Positions 50,719-58,827 of a stretch of 64,000 nucleotides of DNA are shown piece by piece (position 1 is the first letter of the stretch; each line of letters starts with the position of its first letter). The stretch spans positions 372,001 to 436,000 of the forward strand of contig CP028150.1 in the NCBI GenBank assembly GCA_003028315.1. Reading direction: 5' to 3'. The DNA is from Neisseria mucosa. GTDB taxonomy: Bacteria > Pseudomonadota > Gammaproteobacteria > Burkholderiales > Neisseriaceae. The notes below the pieces were generated by a model. That model saw nothing but the letters and a program-made list of their open reading frames with translations, was not told the origin of the DNA and made no database searches. The translations under genes and the position numbers were made by a program.

Positions 50719-51945
50719 CTAACCAGTCTTGCCATCTTGGATCATCTGTAATGCTTGGCGGTACCGTTCCCGCAAAAAGTCGCTATACCATTGCATAAAC
50801 CCTTTGCGCTCGTTTAGATAATCGGCGCGGTTATAGGCGGCGCGGATCTTGTTGTTTTCAATGTGGGCAAGCTGTCGCTCTATCGCGTCAGGGTTGAAGC
50901 CTTGTTCATTCAAAACGCTGCTGGCAAGGGAACGGAAACCATGCGGGGTTACTCTGCCTTTGTAGCCCATACGCTCAATGATACGACCTATTGTTGCGTC
51001 GCTGATAAAACCGTCCGTCTTGGTTCTGCTCGGAAACAGAAACGGCGTATTACCTGTGAGTTCTTTCAGTTCTGCCAAAAGTTCAAGCGTCCAGTCAGCC
51101 AGTGGGACGGCATGGGGCGGTTTCGGCGCGGTCTTTTCGTGCTTCATGCGCTGGGCGGGAACTGTCCATATTGCCACATCAAAGTCTATTTCATTCCATT
51201 GCCCGCCCCTTAGTTCCGTGCTTCGTAAAAAGGTCAGCATATTCAAAATCAGGGCTATTCTGTTTTGCGGCTCAATCTCTGCCAGTATCAGGCGGCGAAA
51301 AAACTCGGTCAGTTCTTCACGGGGCAGGGCGGGGCGATGGTCGGTCTGCTTGGCGGGGATGTATTTCCGCAATGAATAGGCGGGGTTGGTTTCCACAATT
51401 TCAAGCATGACAGCATAGTCAAATATTGCGCCCGTCCACTCCCTGATTTTTTCGGCGGTATTGTTCACGCCCCGCACCATTACGCCGTCAAGAACCGCTT
51501 TAATATCGCTTACCCTTATTTCCTGTATCGACATTGCGCCGATGACGGGGAAAACGTCGGTTTCAAAATATCTCAACACGCGGGCGGCGTGGTTTTCTTT
51601 CCAGCGGATCAGGTTGTCAGAATGCCAGCGGCGGGCAATGGCTTCAAAGGTATTTAGGGTGGCGGCTTGCCGTTCGCGTTTTTCCTGTTGCTTGGCTTCG
51701 CTGGGGTCTTGCCCCGATACAAGCAAGCGGCGGGCGTTTTCGGCGGCTTGCCGGGCTTCTACCAGTGATACGGTCGGATATTTGCCGATTGAAAGCGTTT
51801 TCCGTTTGCCGTTATGCGAAAAATCAAACCGCCATAACTTCCCGCCGCTTGTATTGATATACAAATATAAGCCCTTGCCGTCATTCAGCTTAAACGGTTT
51901 TTCGGCAGGCTTGGCGTTTTTGATTTGTCGGTCGTTCAGCTTCAT
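50719..51945 (-). CDS. int: P4-type tyrosine integrase of the satellite
   Basis: Site-specific recombinase, 408 residues. The N-terminal DUF4102 arm-binding domain (1-90, with KYPTVSLVEARQAAENARRL), core-binding domain (about 100-200) and catalytic domain follow in order. The catalytic set is visible: Arg in FLRSTELRGGQW, His and Arg in THGFRSLASS-type TPHGFRSLASSVL, His in ERQLAHIENNKI and the nucleophile Tyr in RAAYNRADYL. It reads away from the adjacent tRNA-Leu, as usual for islands in a tRNA 3' end. A meningococcal-dialect DUS lies just past its stop (about 50708). Confidence 0.95.
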   Translation of the reverse strand: MKLNDRQIKNAKPAEKPFKLNDGKGLYLYINTSGGKLWRFDFSHNGKRKTLSIGKYPTVSLVEARQAAENARRLLVSGQDPSEAKQQEKRERQAATLNTFEAIARRWHSDNLIRWKENHAARVLRYFETDVFPVIGAMSIQEIRVSDIKAVLDGVMVRGVNNTAEKIREWTGAIFDYAVMLEIVETNPAYSLRKYIPAKQTDHRPALPREELTEFFRRLILAEIEPQNRIALILNMLTFLRSTELRGGQWNEIDFDVAIWTVPAQRMKHEKTAPKPPHAVPLADWTLELLAELKELTGNTPFLFPSRTKTDGFISDATIGRIIERMGYKGRVTPHGFRSLASSVLNEQGFNPDAIERQLAHIENNKIRAAYNRADYLNERKGFMQWYSDFLRERYRQALQMIQDGKTG

Positions 51946-51946
51946 T

Positions 51947-51998
51947 TTTACGGTATTTTTTCGAGGTATTTTTCAGATACCGCAAAAGATACCGTAAA
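51947..51998. promoter_or_regulatory. Putative integrase arm sites / int promoter region
   Basis: TTTACGGTAT (51947-51956), ATACCGCAAA (51977-51986) and ATACCGTAAA (51989-51998) lie directly upstream of int, and the same 10-mer occurs twice at the other end of the island (43241-43262). The spacing fits arm-type sites that would also allow the integrase to control its own promoter. Confidence 0.5.
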
Positions 51999-52097
51999 TT
52001 TTAGGTTACTTCAATTAAGCTGAATTAGACGGAATTATACAATCAGGAAGAAGACAATAGGATAGCAATCAGCCTGAAAGCCCTGTATTTACTGAGA

Positions 52098-52188
52098 TTG
52101 GTTGATGGTATTAGACAGGATTAAACGAAAAAAAACGCCTGAAATTTTCAAGCGTTTTTGTATGTTGGTGCGGACGGAGAGACTCGAA
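52098..52188. repeat. attR: right boundary of the satellite
   Basis: Contains the 16-bp core GACGGAGAGACTCGAA (52173-52188) inside tRNA-Leu and the flank matching attL, including the hairpin at 52129-52160. Confidence 0.85.
52129..52160 (-). terminator. Terminator of tRNA-Leu
   Basis: On the minus strand AAAAACGCTTG...CAGGCGTTTTTTTT: stem of 7-8 bp followed by T-run, 6 bp past the tRNA 3' end. An equivalent hairpin exists at attL. Confidence 0.8.
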
Positions 52189-52250
52189 CTCTCACACCTC
52201 TCGGCGCCAGAACCTAAATCTGGTGCGTCTACCAATTTCGCCACGTCCGC
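52166..52250 (-). tRNA. tRNA-Leu (anticodon UAG)
   Basis: 85 nt including an encoded CCA. The acceptor arms GCGGACG / CGTCCGC pair fully; the anticodon stem CCAGA/TCTGG holds loop TTTAGGT with anticodon TAG; a long variable arm and TTCGAGT T-loop are present, as in class II tRNA-Leu. The satellite is integrated at its 3' part without damaging it. Confidence 0.95.
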
Positions 52251-52383
52251 GTGATGAAACTCGGGATTATACACAAAGTATCCTGCTCTGCAAACAACCT
52301 TTAGCTTGAAATTGCTTTATTCCGACCGATATAATGGCAGGTCGGTTATCTGCCGGAACACACTAATATCAAAGAGGAACATC

Positions 52384-53052
52384 ATGCCTGTTTTACTGAT
52401 TCAGGATTTTTTACAGACACAGGGTTTGAAGCTGTCTTCAGACGACCTCCGTATTGCGTATCTGACCGCGAAGACGGTGATGGATATGGGCAATGCTTCG
52501 ATTGACCGCTCGGTTTTGTGGCGTGAGGAAGACGGCTGGAAGCTGGCAGACCATATTGAAGAAACGCCTGAAAACGAAGCTTTGCTCAAACAGGTTTTCA
52601 TGGCTTTGGATTCGGTATTCAGCCGTGCAACAGCCGTCAAAAGTGCAGCGGTTTACATCCACCTTCCGGGCGAACCGCATGCAAGGCTGGTTCGTATCGC
52701 GGCACAAGGCGAGCCTTTGGAAAATCTGTTGGCTATTCATGAAGAAAACGGTACGGTTTACCTTGCCTGCCGTACGGCGCAAAGCGGTTGGATGAATATT
52801 GCCAACGATATAGCTTATTGGCTTTCGCTGGACGAAATCCAAGGCAGCCGGAACGAGGGCAGCGGAAGCCAGTTGTCCATCCCTGTGGCAACACAAAACG
52901 GAACGGTTTTGGGCGTGGTTCACGTTGAATTTGCCGATAAAGATCAAGCCGATGACGCGGCCCAAACGGATTGGTCGGCGCTGGCGTTGGCACTTGCCGA
53001 TCCGCTAAAAGCATTGGCAGGCATCGAAGACAGGGAAGAAGAGCATGAATAA
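52384..53052 (+). CDS. GAF-like domain hypothetical protein
   Basis: A 222-residue cytoplasmic protein, start MPVLLIQDFLQTQGLKLSS preceded by AGAGGAAC. Residues about 75-205 resemble a GAF domain (SAAVYIHLPGEPHARLVRIAAQ, GSGSQLSIPVATQNGTVLGVVHVEF). A DUS near the start encodes LSSDDL. It overlaps ribA by 8 bp, so the two are coupled. Ligand unknown. Confidence 0.7.
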   Translation: MPVLLIQDFLQTQGLKLSSDDLRIAYLTAKTVMDMGNASIDRSVLWREEDGWKLADHIEETPENEALLKQVFMALDSVFSRATAVKSAAVYIHLPGEPHARLVRIAAQGEPLENLLAIHEENGTVYLACRTAQSGWMNIANDIAYWLSLDEIQGSRNEGSGSQLSIPVATQNGTVLGVVHVEFADKDQADDAAQTDWSALALALADPLKALAGIEDREEEHE

Positions 53053-53638
53053 TACCTTGAAATTCGTCGCCTCTTGCCGCCTGCCGACCGAATGGGGCGA
53101 CTTCACTATGCACGGTTTTGAAGAACCGAACGGACAAGAACACATCGCTTTGACGATGGGCGATTTTTCAGACGACCTCCCTGTCCTGACCCGCATCCAT
53201 TCCGAATGTTTGACCGGTGATGCCCTGTTTTCCAAAAAATGCGACTGCGGCCCGCAGCTTGAAGCGGCGATGAAGGCGGTTCAACAAGAAGGACGGGGCG
53301 TTATCGTTTATTTGCGTCAAGAAGGACGCGGTATCGGTTTAATAAACAAAATCCGTGCCTATAAACTTCAAGACGAAGGGATGGATACGGTCGAAGCCAA
53401 CCTCGCACTCGGACTACCCGTTGATGCGCGCGACTTTACGCTTGCCAAGCAAATCTACGACCATCTGAATATCCGTGCTGTCAAGCTGTTGACCAACAAT
53501 CCTGAAAAAATTCAGACGTTGAAAAATGCAGGCATCAATGTTGTCGAACGTATTCCGCTCCATGTCGGCGAGAATGCGGAAAACGAACGATATCTGCACA
53601 CCAAAGCCGATAAATTGGGGCATATGATTTTTGATTGA
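53045..53638 (+). CDS. ribA: GTP cyclohydrolase II
   Basis: First step of riboflavin synthesis from GTP. The 197-residue protein has the zinc site HSECLTGDALFSKKCDCG (three Cys), the GTP-binding QEGRGVIVYLRQEGRGIGL, and catalytic Tyr/Arg region, ending ERIPLHVGENAENERYLHTK. Stand-alone RibA length as in E. coli; no fused RibB. A DUS lies inside (about 53168). Confidence 0.96.
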   Translation: MNNTLKFVASCRLPTEWGDFTMHGFEEPNGQEHIALTMGDFSDDLPVLTRIHSECLTGDALFSKKCDCGPQLEAAMKAVQQEGRGVIVYLRQEGRGIGLINKIRAYKLQDEGMDTVEANLALGLPVDARDFTLAKQIYDHLNIRAVKLLTNNPEKIQTLKNAGINVVERIPLHVGENAENERYLHTKADKLGHMIFD

Positions 53639-53641
53639 GGA

Positions 53642-53668
53642 CAGGCGGGCGTATTTCCCGCCTTTTTT
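53642..53668 (+). terminator. Terminator after ribA
   Basis: AGGCGGG-CGTATTT-CCCGCCT stem followed by TTTTT; a classical terminator independent of DUS, though a single DUS follows it. Confidence 0.88.
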
Positions 53669-53751
53669 CGTTTTCAGACGACCTTTTCCCAATCCGTATC
53701 GCGATATTGTTATAATCCGAGCTGTCCGGACAACCACCGATTTATATCCAT

Positions 53752-54852
53752 ATGAACACCTTCATCCTCCACGACACACGTCCTTATCCGCAGACTCCGG
53801 TTAAAAACCATTTACTGGTAAACGCCTCCCTGCTCGCACACGGCACGACCGCCGCAACCCGCAAGATCGCCGTGGGGCAGTTGCAAACCGAAATCCGCAG
53901 CCAGCTTCATCAAAACTACTACGTCAACTTGTCCGTCGCCATGACCATGGCGCCCGATGTAGAGACTTACAACGCGCTGATGCAGAGCATCAATCAAGTG
54001 TTATCCGCCGAAAACGACGACGAAGCCCAATGGTTTGCCCTGCCCGTCGTCATCGTCGCCGGCTGCAAACAGGAGCGCACGCTGCCCCTGACGCTGCCTA
54101 CCGAAGCACTGACCGCCTGCCTGTCCAACTATCCCCACTTGCGCGCCTTAACGCAAAACACCCAATGGCTGCCCTTCCTCGCCCATTCAGACGACCTGAG
54201 CGGCATCACGCCCGAACAGTGGTGGAACGCGAAACAAAACAGCGAATCCGCCGCTGCGTTCTTGCAAACCTTTGAAGACAAACCGCTGATTTGCCCCGAA
54301 GGGCAGTCCGTCCACGTCGTTTACGCGTTGGGCTACGGCGACAAAAACCTGCAAACCGCCTTGGGCGTCAACCTGCAACAGGCAGGCCTGCCGCTGATGC
54401 AGGTTTGGCAGGAAAGCCTTGCCGCTACCGGCGTTACCCTCTTCACCAATCCGCTGTCCCCGAACACCCCGCTCCAAGCCCTGACCGACGGCAGCCACAC
54501 CCGTCAGCGCATGGCGATGGACGTGTTCGCCACCAACGCCATCCGCGCCATCCGTATGCAGAGTCCGCGCGTCGGCGTCGTCATCGCCGCAAGGGCGGGC
54601 GGGCAGATTCTGTTCGGCTTCAACGCGACCGACAGCGCGTTTGAAGTCGTCCCGCAAGTGTTCGTCTGGAACCTTTCGTCTTCCGACAACATCGCCGTCA
54701 TCCAACACAACTTCCTCGACCTGATGGCGGAATGCCGCGTCGAGCATATCCGCATCCTGCACGACGTTTTACCGGAAAATGCCGACCTGCCGACCTACGC
54801 GCAGTCCCTGTCCCTGGACGGACACAACCCATTCTTCTCCGAACACGCCTAA
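53752..54852 (+). CDS. Hypothetical protein, probably Neisseria-conserved
   Basis: A 366-residue protein I do not recognise by function. Soluble, no signal peptide. Notable segments: MNTFILHDTRPYPQTPVKNH, TRKIAVGQLQTEIRSQLHQN, VVIVAGCKQERTLPLTLP, HSDDLSGITPEQWW (DUS-encoded) and VGVVIAARAGGQILFGFN. It has a consensus-like TTGTTATAAT -10 region about 40 bp upstream and ends 7 bp before the phosphatase gene, so the two are probably co-transcribed. Confidence 0.7.
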   Translation: MNTFILHDTRPYPQTPVKNHLLVNASLLAHGTTAATRKIAVGQLQTEIRSQLHQNYYVNLSVAMTMAPDVETYNALMQSINQVLSAENDDEAQWFALPVVIVAGCKQERTLPLTLPTEALTACLSNYPHLRALTQNTQWLPFLAHSDDLSGITPEQWWNAKQNSESAAAFLQTFEDKPLICPEGQSVHVVYALGYGDKNLQTALGVNLQQAGLPLMQVWQESLAATGVTLFTNPLSPNTPLQALTDGSHTRQRMAMDVFATNAIRAIRMQSPRVGVVIAARAGGQILFGFNATDSAFEVVPQVFVWNLSSSDNIAVIQHNFLDLMAECRVEHIRILHDVLPENADLPTYAQSLSLDGHNPFFSEHA

Positions 54853-54859
54853 ACCGCCT

Positions 54860-55324
54860 ATGAAAAACCATTCCGTACTCTTCGTCTGCCTCGGCAACAT
54901 CTGCCGCTCCCCCATGGCGGAATACGTCCTGCGCCACCGCGCCCGCGAAGCAGGCGTAGCCCACCGCATCCGCACCGACAGCGCAGGTACATCCGGCTGG
55001 CACGATGGCGAAAACATGCACCAAGGCACGCGCAAAACCCTCGCCGCCCACGGCATCGACCATCAAGGTTTTACCAGCAGCAAAGTGCGTTCCGAAGATT
55101 TCGATGAATTCGACTTCATCATCGCCATGGACGACAACAACCTTGCCGAACTGGAAAAAATGTTCGGCAAACACCCTGACAAAATCTTCAAACTCACCGA
55201 CCTTATCCCCGAAAGCGGCTACCGCCACGTCCCCGACCCGTGGTACACCGGCGACTTTGACGAAACCTTCAGGCTTGTGGACGCAGGCAGCGTCGCGCTG
55301 CTGAAAAAGCTGGGCTTGGTTTGA
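54860..55324 (+). CDS. Low molecular weight protein-tyrosine phosphatase
   Basis: A 154-residue phosphatase removing phosphate from phosphotyrosine. The P-loop CLGNICRS (Cys10 and Arg16, CX5R) opens the protein and the general acid lies in VPDPWYTGDFDETF. Start at 54860, directly after the upstream gene; the longer frame from 54779 lies within it. No tyrosine kinase or capsule gene is near, so the target is unknown. Confidence 0.93.
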   Translation: MKNHSVLFVCLGNICRSPMAEYVLRHRAREAGVAHRIRTDSAGTSGWHDGENMHQGTRKTLAAHGIDHQGFTSSKVRSEDFDEFDFIIAMDDNNLAELEKMFGKHPDKIFKLTDLIPESGYRHVPDPWYTGDFDETFRLVDAGSVALLKKLGLV

Positions 55325-55363
55325 ATCGGTTGACACAACATTTAAAGTTGAACGCAATGCAGT

Positions 55364-55411
55364 AAAAAAGGTCGTCTGAAACCTCAAATTTGGGTTTCAG
55401 ACGACCTTTTG
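55364..55411. terminator. DUS hairpin terminator after the phosphatase gene
   Basis: AAAAAGGTCGTCTGAAACCTCAAATTTGGGTTTCAGACGACCTTTT. Confidence 0.85.
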
Positions 55412-55422
55412 TTGAAGAGATG

Positions 55423-55731
55423 GCCGGGGTAGGGCGGCTGAATGAGAAATAAACACCGCCTTAGCGCGCGAAAAAGCGACGCCCTCAACCACCGCGGGCA
55501 AAGCCCACGCTACTTTATCCGGTTCATTCAAGGGCTTTCCAAGCAAAGCAAATGTTCTGTAAACCGAATCTTAGGTTTCAGACGATCTTTTCAAAAAGCA
55601 ACAATTCTTACTCTTGTCGAACAAAAAAGCCGGGGTAGGGCGGCTGAATGAGAAATAAACCCCGGCGTAGCGCGGGTTCTACCCGCGAAAAAGCGATGCC
55701 TCCAAACCACCACGGGCAAAGCCCACGCTAC
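55423..55731. repeat. Two direct copies of a ~95-bp repeat
   Basis: Copy 1 (55423-55514) and copy 2 (55629-55731) share GCCGGGGTAGGGCGGCTGAA, TGAGAAATAAAC, GCGCG...CGAAAAAGCGA and GGGCAAAGCCCACGCTAC. The last element also occurs at 25146 and 40502. They fill the 538-bp gap between the phosphatase and thioredoxin genes; no gene was seen (a short plus-strand frame at 55442 is not convincing). A DUS pair mixing both dialects is at 55769-55808. Confidence 0.75.
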
Positions 55732-55862
55732 ACAACGCTACTTCGCCCGCCCATTGCCATACATCAAAAGGCCGTCTGAAAAAAGCCGTTTCCAGCGTTT
55801 CAGACGACCCCGCCGCCGCGAAAGGCGTATACTTTTCCCTATCGCAACCAAGGAGCCGAATC

Positions 55863-56384
55863 ATGAAAATCCTGCCCGTCCTGACCGCCGCGCTGCTCTT
55901 GTGTTCCTGCGCCGCCGACCGTGAAACCGAAGCCCTGAAAAACAGCCTGTCCGAAGCGCAAACCGCCGTGCGCCTTTCCGCCGAAAACACCAAGCGGCTG
56001 GAAGACACCTATTCCGACATCTACTTCCACCTCGACAGTCTGACCGTCGAAAGCTTCCAAAAACGCGTCGCCCGCGGAGACACCGTTTACGCCTACATCG
56101 GCCGCCCAAGCTGCGGCGACTGCAACGCCTTCGAACCCATGTTCAAACGCTACATCGCCAGCCGCAACCTGAACGGCAAAATCTACTTCGTCAACGTCCA
56201 CCGCCTGCACCAAGACAAAGAAGCATGGACCGCGTTCCGCCAACAATACAAACTCGGCGGCACACCCGTCCTAGCGAAATACAGCAAAGGCAAACAAGTC
56301 AACAAGCTCGATTTGGAAGAAAACGGCGGCAAAATCAGCGCCGAAGACTTGGAGAAATGGCTGGACGCAAATGGCTTGCGGTAA
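55863..56384 (+). CDS. Thioredoxin-like lipoprotein
   Basis: A 173-residue predicted lipoprotein: signal peptide ending LLLCSC before AADRE. After a helical linker comes a thioredoxin-like domain with redox motif CGDC (YIGRPSCGDCNAFEPMF) and the cis-Pro in LGGTPVLAKYSKG. Resembles periplasmic thioredoxin-fold reductants or bacteriocin-transport-accessory-like proteins; the partner is unknown. No Dsb or cytochrome genes nearby. Confidence 0.85.
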   Translation: MKILPVLTAALLLCSCAADRETEALKNSLSEAQTAVRLSAENTKRLEDTYSDIYFHLDSLTVESFQKRVARGDTVYAYIGRPSCGDCNAFEPMFKRYIASRNLNGKIYFVNVHRLHQDKEAWTAFRQQYKLGGTPVLAKYSKGKQVNKLDLEENGGKISAEDLEKWLDANGLR

Positions 56385-56439
56385 ATTGTCCTTTTGAGAT
56401 TGCTCCGTCTGAGTGTTAAAGACTTTGCGGAAGGAATGA

Positions 56440-57063
56440 AGAGAGGTCGTCTGAAAACAGGATTTTGGTTTCAGACGACCTTTTATTACATCAACAATCT
56501 TGTCCCTTCCCCCGTCCCACGGGGGAAGGTTAGGATGGGGGTGGCTTCCCAGCTTTAGGCAAAATCAAACTGGTGCAGCCGCCCATAGAGCCACCCTCTC
56601 CCCAACCCTCTCCCGCCGGACGGGAGAGGGGGCAGGTTGCGCGTAGAGACATAGATTTCTGCCCAACTATCGTCATTCCCGCGCAGGCGGGAATCCACTT
56701 TTATAGTGGATTAAAATTGCAATGATACGGCGCTGCCAACGCCCTTATGTATAGTGGATTAACTTTAAACCAGTACGGCGTTGCCTCGCCTTGCCGTACT
56801 ATCTGTACTGTCTGCGGCTTCGTCGCCTTGTCCTGATTTAAATTTAATCCACTATACTACCCGTACACGGCGGGCGTTGCCGCCTTGTCTCATTTTTATT
56901 TTAATCCACTATAAATCTCAGCAACTGTTTTTCAAACATCTGTTTCTTAGAATTTGCGATGGATTCCCGCCTACGCGGGAATGACGGTGATGGAGTGTTT
57001 GGCGTGGTTTGTTTATAAGAAAAGGTCGTCTGAAACCAAGTTTTCAGTTTCAGACGACCTTTG
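56440..57063. repeat. Left copy of a composite repeat flanking the pentapeptide gene
   Basis: Order: DUS hairpin (56441-56485), a CCTTCCCCC/GGGGGAAGG hairpin and TTAGGATGGGGGTGGCTT (56505-56548), GAGCCACCCTCTCCCC with CCGTCCGG-type hairpin (56588-56632), a dRS3 (56675-56694), a nested Correia element (56702-56913), then TTTTTCAAACATCTGTTTCT, a second dRS3 (56963-56982), TTTATAAGAAAAGGTCGTCT and a DUS hairpin (57020-57063). The same order, without the Correia insert, occurs at 58828-59263. No gene in the 716-bp gap. Confidence 0.85.
56702..56913. repeat. Nested Correia-type elements
   Basis: An outer element with ends TATAGTGGATTAAAATTG and TTTTAATCCACTATA (56702-56913) is interrupted by a second complete short element, TATAGTGGATTAACTTTAAA to TTTAATCCACTATA (56750-56856, 107 bp). 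Removing the insert leaves about 105 bp, the size of the short Correia form. Confidence 0.88.
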
Positions 57064-57100
57064 AGGGATAAGTTACGATTCAAGTCAGATTTTAATCTTC

Positions 57101-58744
57101 CTAAAGGGGAGGCATTATTTGTCGTTTTCCATTGTTATCAAAAATCAATATCCTTGTTTCATCACAGAATTGTTGCATTGCTTTCGTTTTCTCCTCATTC
57201 GTCAATTCTGCCCATTTAGGAACATTTTCTTTTTTCCAATCAGGATAAATATTCTCAATAAAATCATGCTCCGTTATTTTTGCAGAAGACAATACCACGT
57301 CATTTTTTAGTTGACTCCATTTAACTTGACATTCTTTTAAATTAGCAGATTTCAAAAAGGCATTTTGTAAATTAGCGAATTCTAAATTAGTACCTTGTAA
57401 ATTAGTTCCTAATAATTGAGCATTTTCTAACTGAGTTCCTACTAATATAGCCTTTTGGAATTCAGCCCCTCCCAATTGAGTGTCTTGCAAATCGGCAGTA
57501 GATAAGTTGGCTTCTTGCAAATTAGCTTTTACTAACTTGGCTTTTCGCAAGTTAGCGTCAACCAAATCAGCTTTTTTCAAATTAGCCTCCCCTAGTTCAG
57601 CACCTTGTAAATTAACTTCCGCTAATTTGGCATGTCTTAAATTAGCACGTTTTAAATTAGCATTTTGCAAACAAACTCCATCTAGTTGAGAATGTTGCAA
57701 ATCCACGCACGACAATTCAGCCTTTTGCCATCTAGTTCTCAACAATTCACATTTCCGAAATTTGACCTTATTTAATCTAGCTCCGCGAAAATCCACTCCA
57801 TTCAAATTCAAGTCCGATAAATCTCTAGAAATTTCACTCAATCCACTTAAATGAAAATTCATCCCAGCCAAACAAATATTAGGCAGCATTTCAGGAAAAT
57901 CTCGCAAATTGAGTTTCTTATTTTCCCGATTCAAACTTAATAAAACTTGTGTTAAAGCCACGCCCATCGGACTCTTTGCTTTTTGTGTCAGTTCATCAAA
58001 AATTTTCTTTCTCTCTTCATCAGCTAAATGAGTCTCATCCAGCTTCTTCAAACTATCCTGCTGCATCGCCTGCCAAGCGGATTTCAATAGGTTAAATGCG
58101 GGACGACGGAAACTTTCGCCGTAATCGCCTCGAAAAAACGGCAGTAGATTATAGATAGCGGAAATCTGCAAAGCGACCGCGCCGTCGCGTTTACTGAATG
58201 TATCGAAATCGGCGGTTTTAGGTTGCTTACTATATTCTTCGGTCTCCTCCGTAGTATATTCAATGGGCAGAGTTGATTGTCTGACGATCTCAGCATCGTT
58301 TTTTAAATTATACTTGTTTGTGGTTTTACTGACGGTTTTGATTTCCGGTAAATGTGCACCGCTGACCCATTCGGATAATTTTTGAAATTCTTTCAGATTA
58401 ATGTCTTTACGCTGGTTCTCGATTTGCTGTTTGTTATTTTCATCGCGAAAATGCCAAATGGCGAAAGCCACTGGAGCAGAAACAATCAGAATAATGAAAT
58501 TCCAAAAACCCGCAGATAAGGTATCTATCGAATCCTTGGAATAAAATTCAAACCAATTAAATAAAATATCAAAAATAACGATGGAAAATGTTCCTGCACA
58601 AAAGACTTTTAGTACATTGCTCCATTTTTTCCCAAAACATACCCAGCTTAAAATAACCAGAACAACAAGGATGCTTATAATCGCCCATTTATAGGCGATA
58701 ACAAAAGCAACAACTTGATCACAGGTAGACGCTACATTTCCCAT
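57101..58744 (-). CDS. Membrane-anchored pentapeptide-repeat protein
   Basis: A 547-residue protein. Two membrane helices near the N-terminus (about 10-32, AFVIAYKWAIISILVVLVIL, and 45-65) and probably a third (78-98, FWNFIILIVSAPVAFAIWHF) are followed by a charged linker (100-290). About 25 or more pentapeptide repeats A(N/D/E)Lxx follow (about 315-475, e.g. ANLKRANLRHAKLAEVNL), forming a right-handed quadrilateral helix. The tail (480-547) is globular (YPDWKKENVPKWAELTNEEK). More AT-rich than its neighbours and DUS-free. Similar membrane/pentapeptide proteins occur in varied bacteria; function unknown. It lies alone between direct copies of a composite repeat. Confidence 0.88.
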   Translation of the reverse strand: MGNVASTCDQVVAFVIAYKWAIISILVVLVILSWVCFGKKWSNVLKVFCAGTFSIVIFDILFNWFEFYSKDSIDTLSAGFWNFIILIVSAPVAFAIWHFRDENNKQQIENQRKDINLKEFQKLSEWVSGAHLPEIKTVSKTTNKYNLKNDAEIVRQSTLPIEYTTEETEEYSKQPKTADFDTFSKRDGAVALQISAIYNLLPFFRGDYGESFRRPAFNLLKSAWQAMQQDSLKKLDETHLADEERKKIFDELTQKAKSPMGVALTQVLLSLNRENKKLNLRDFPEMLPNICLAGMNFHLSGLSEISRDLSDLNLNGVDFRGARLNKVKFRKCELLRTRWQKAELSCVDLQHSQLDGVCLQNANLKRANLRHAKLAEVNLQGAELGEANLKKADLVDANLRKAKLVKANLQEANLSTADLQDTQLGGAEFQKAILVGTQLENAQLLGTNLQGTNLEFANLQNAFLKSANLKECQVKWSQLKNDVVLSSAKITEHDFIENIYPDWKKENVPKWAELTNEEKTKAMQQFCDETRILIFDNNGKRQIMPPL

Positions 58745-58827
58745 TTTGTACTCTCTTGTTAATCATCATTAGATTTACCATCAACGGCAGCCCGAATTTT
58801 ATAGTATTGCTTGAAATCAAAAAAGGA

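Noticed and set aside
43172..52188. A complete prophage
   Set aside because: No large terminase, portal, capsid, tail, or lysis genes were found; the gene set fits a satellite.
55442..55651. A 69-codon plus-strand frame in the repeat region after the phosphatase gene
   Set aside because: It is made of repeat DNA and DUS fragments, without a ribosome site.
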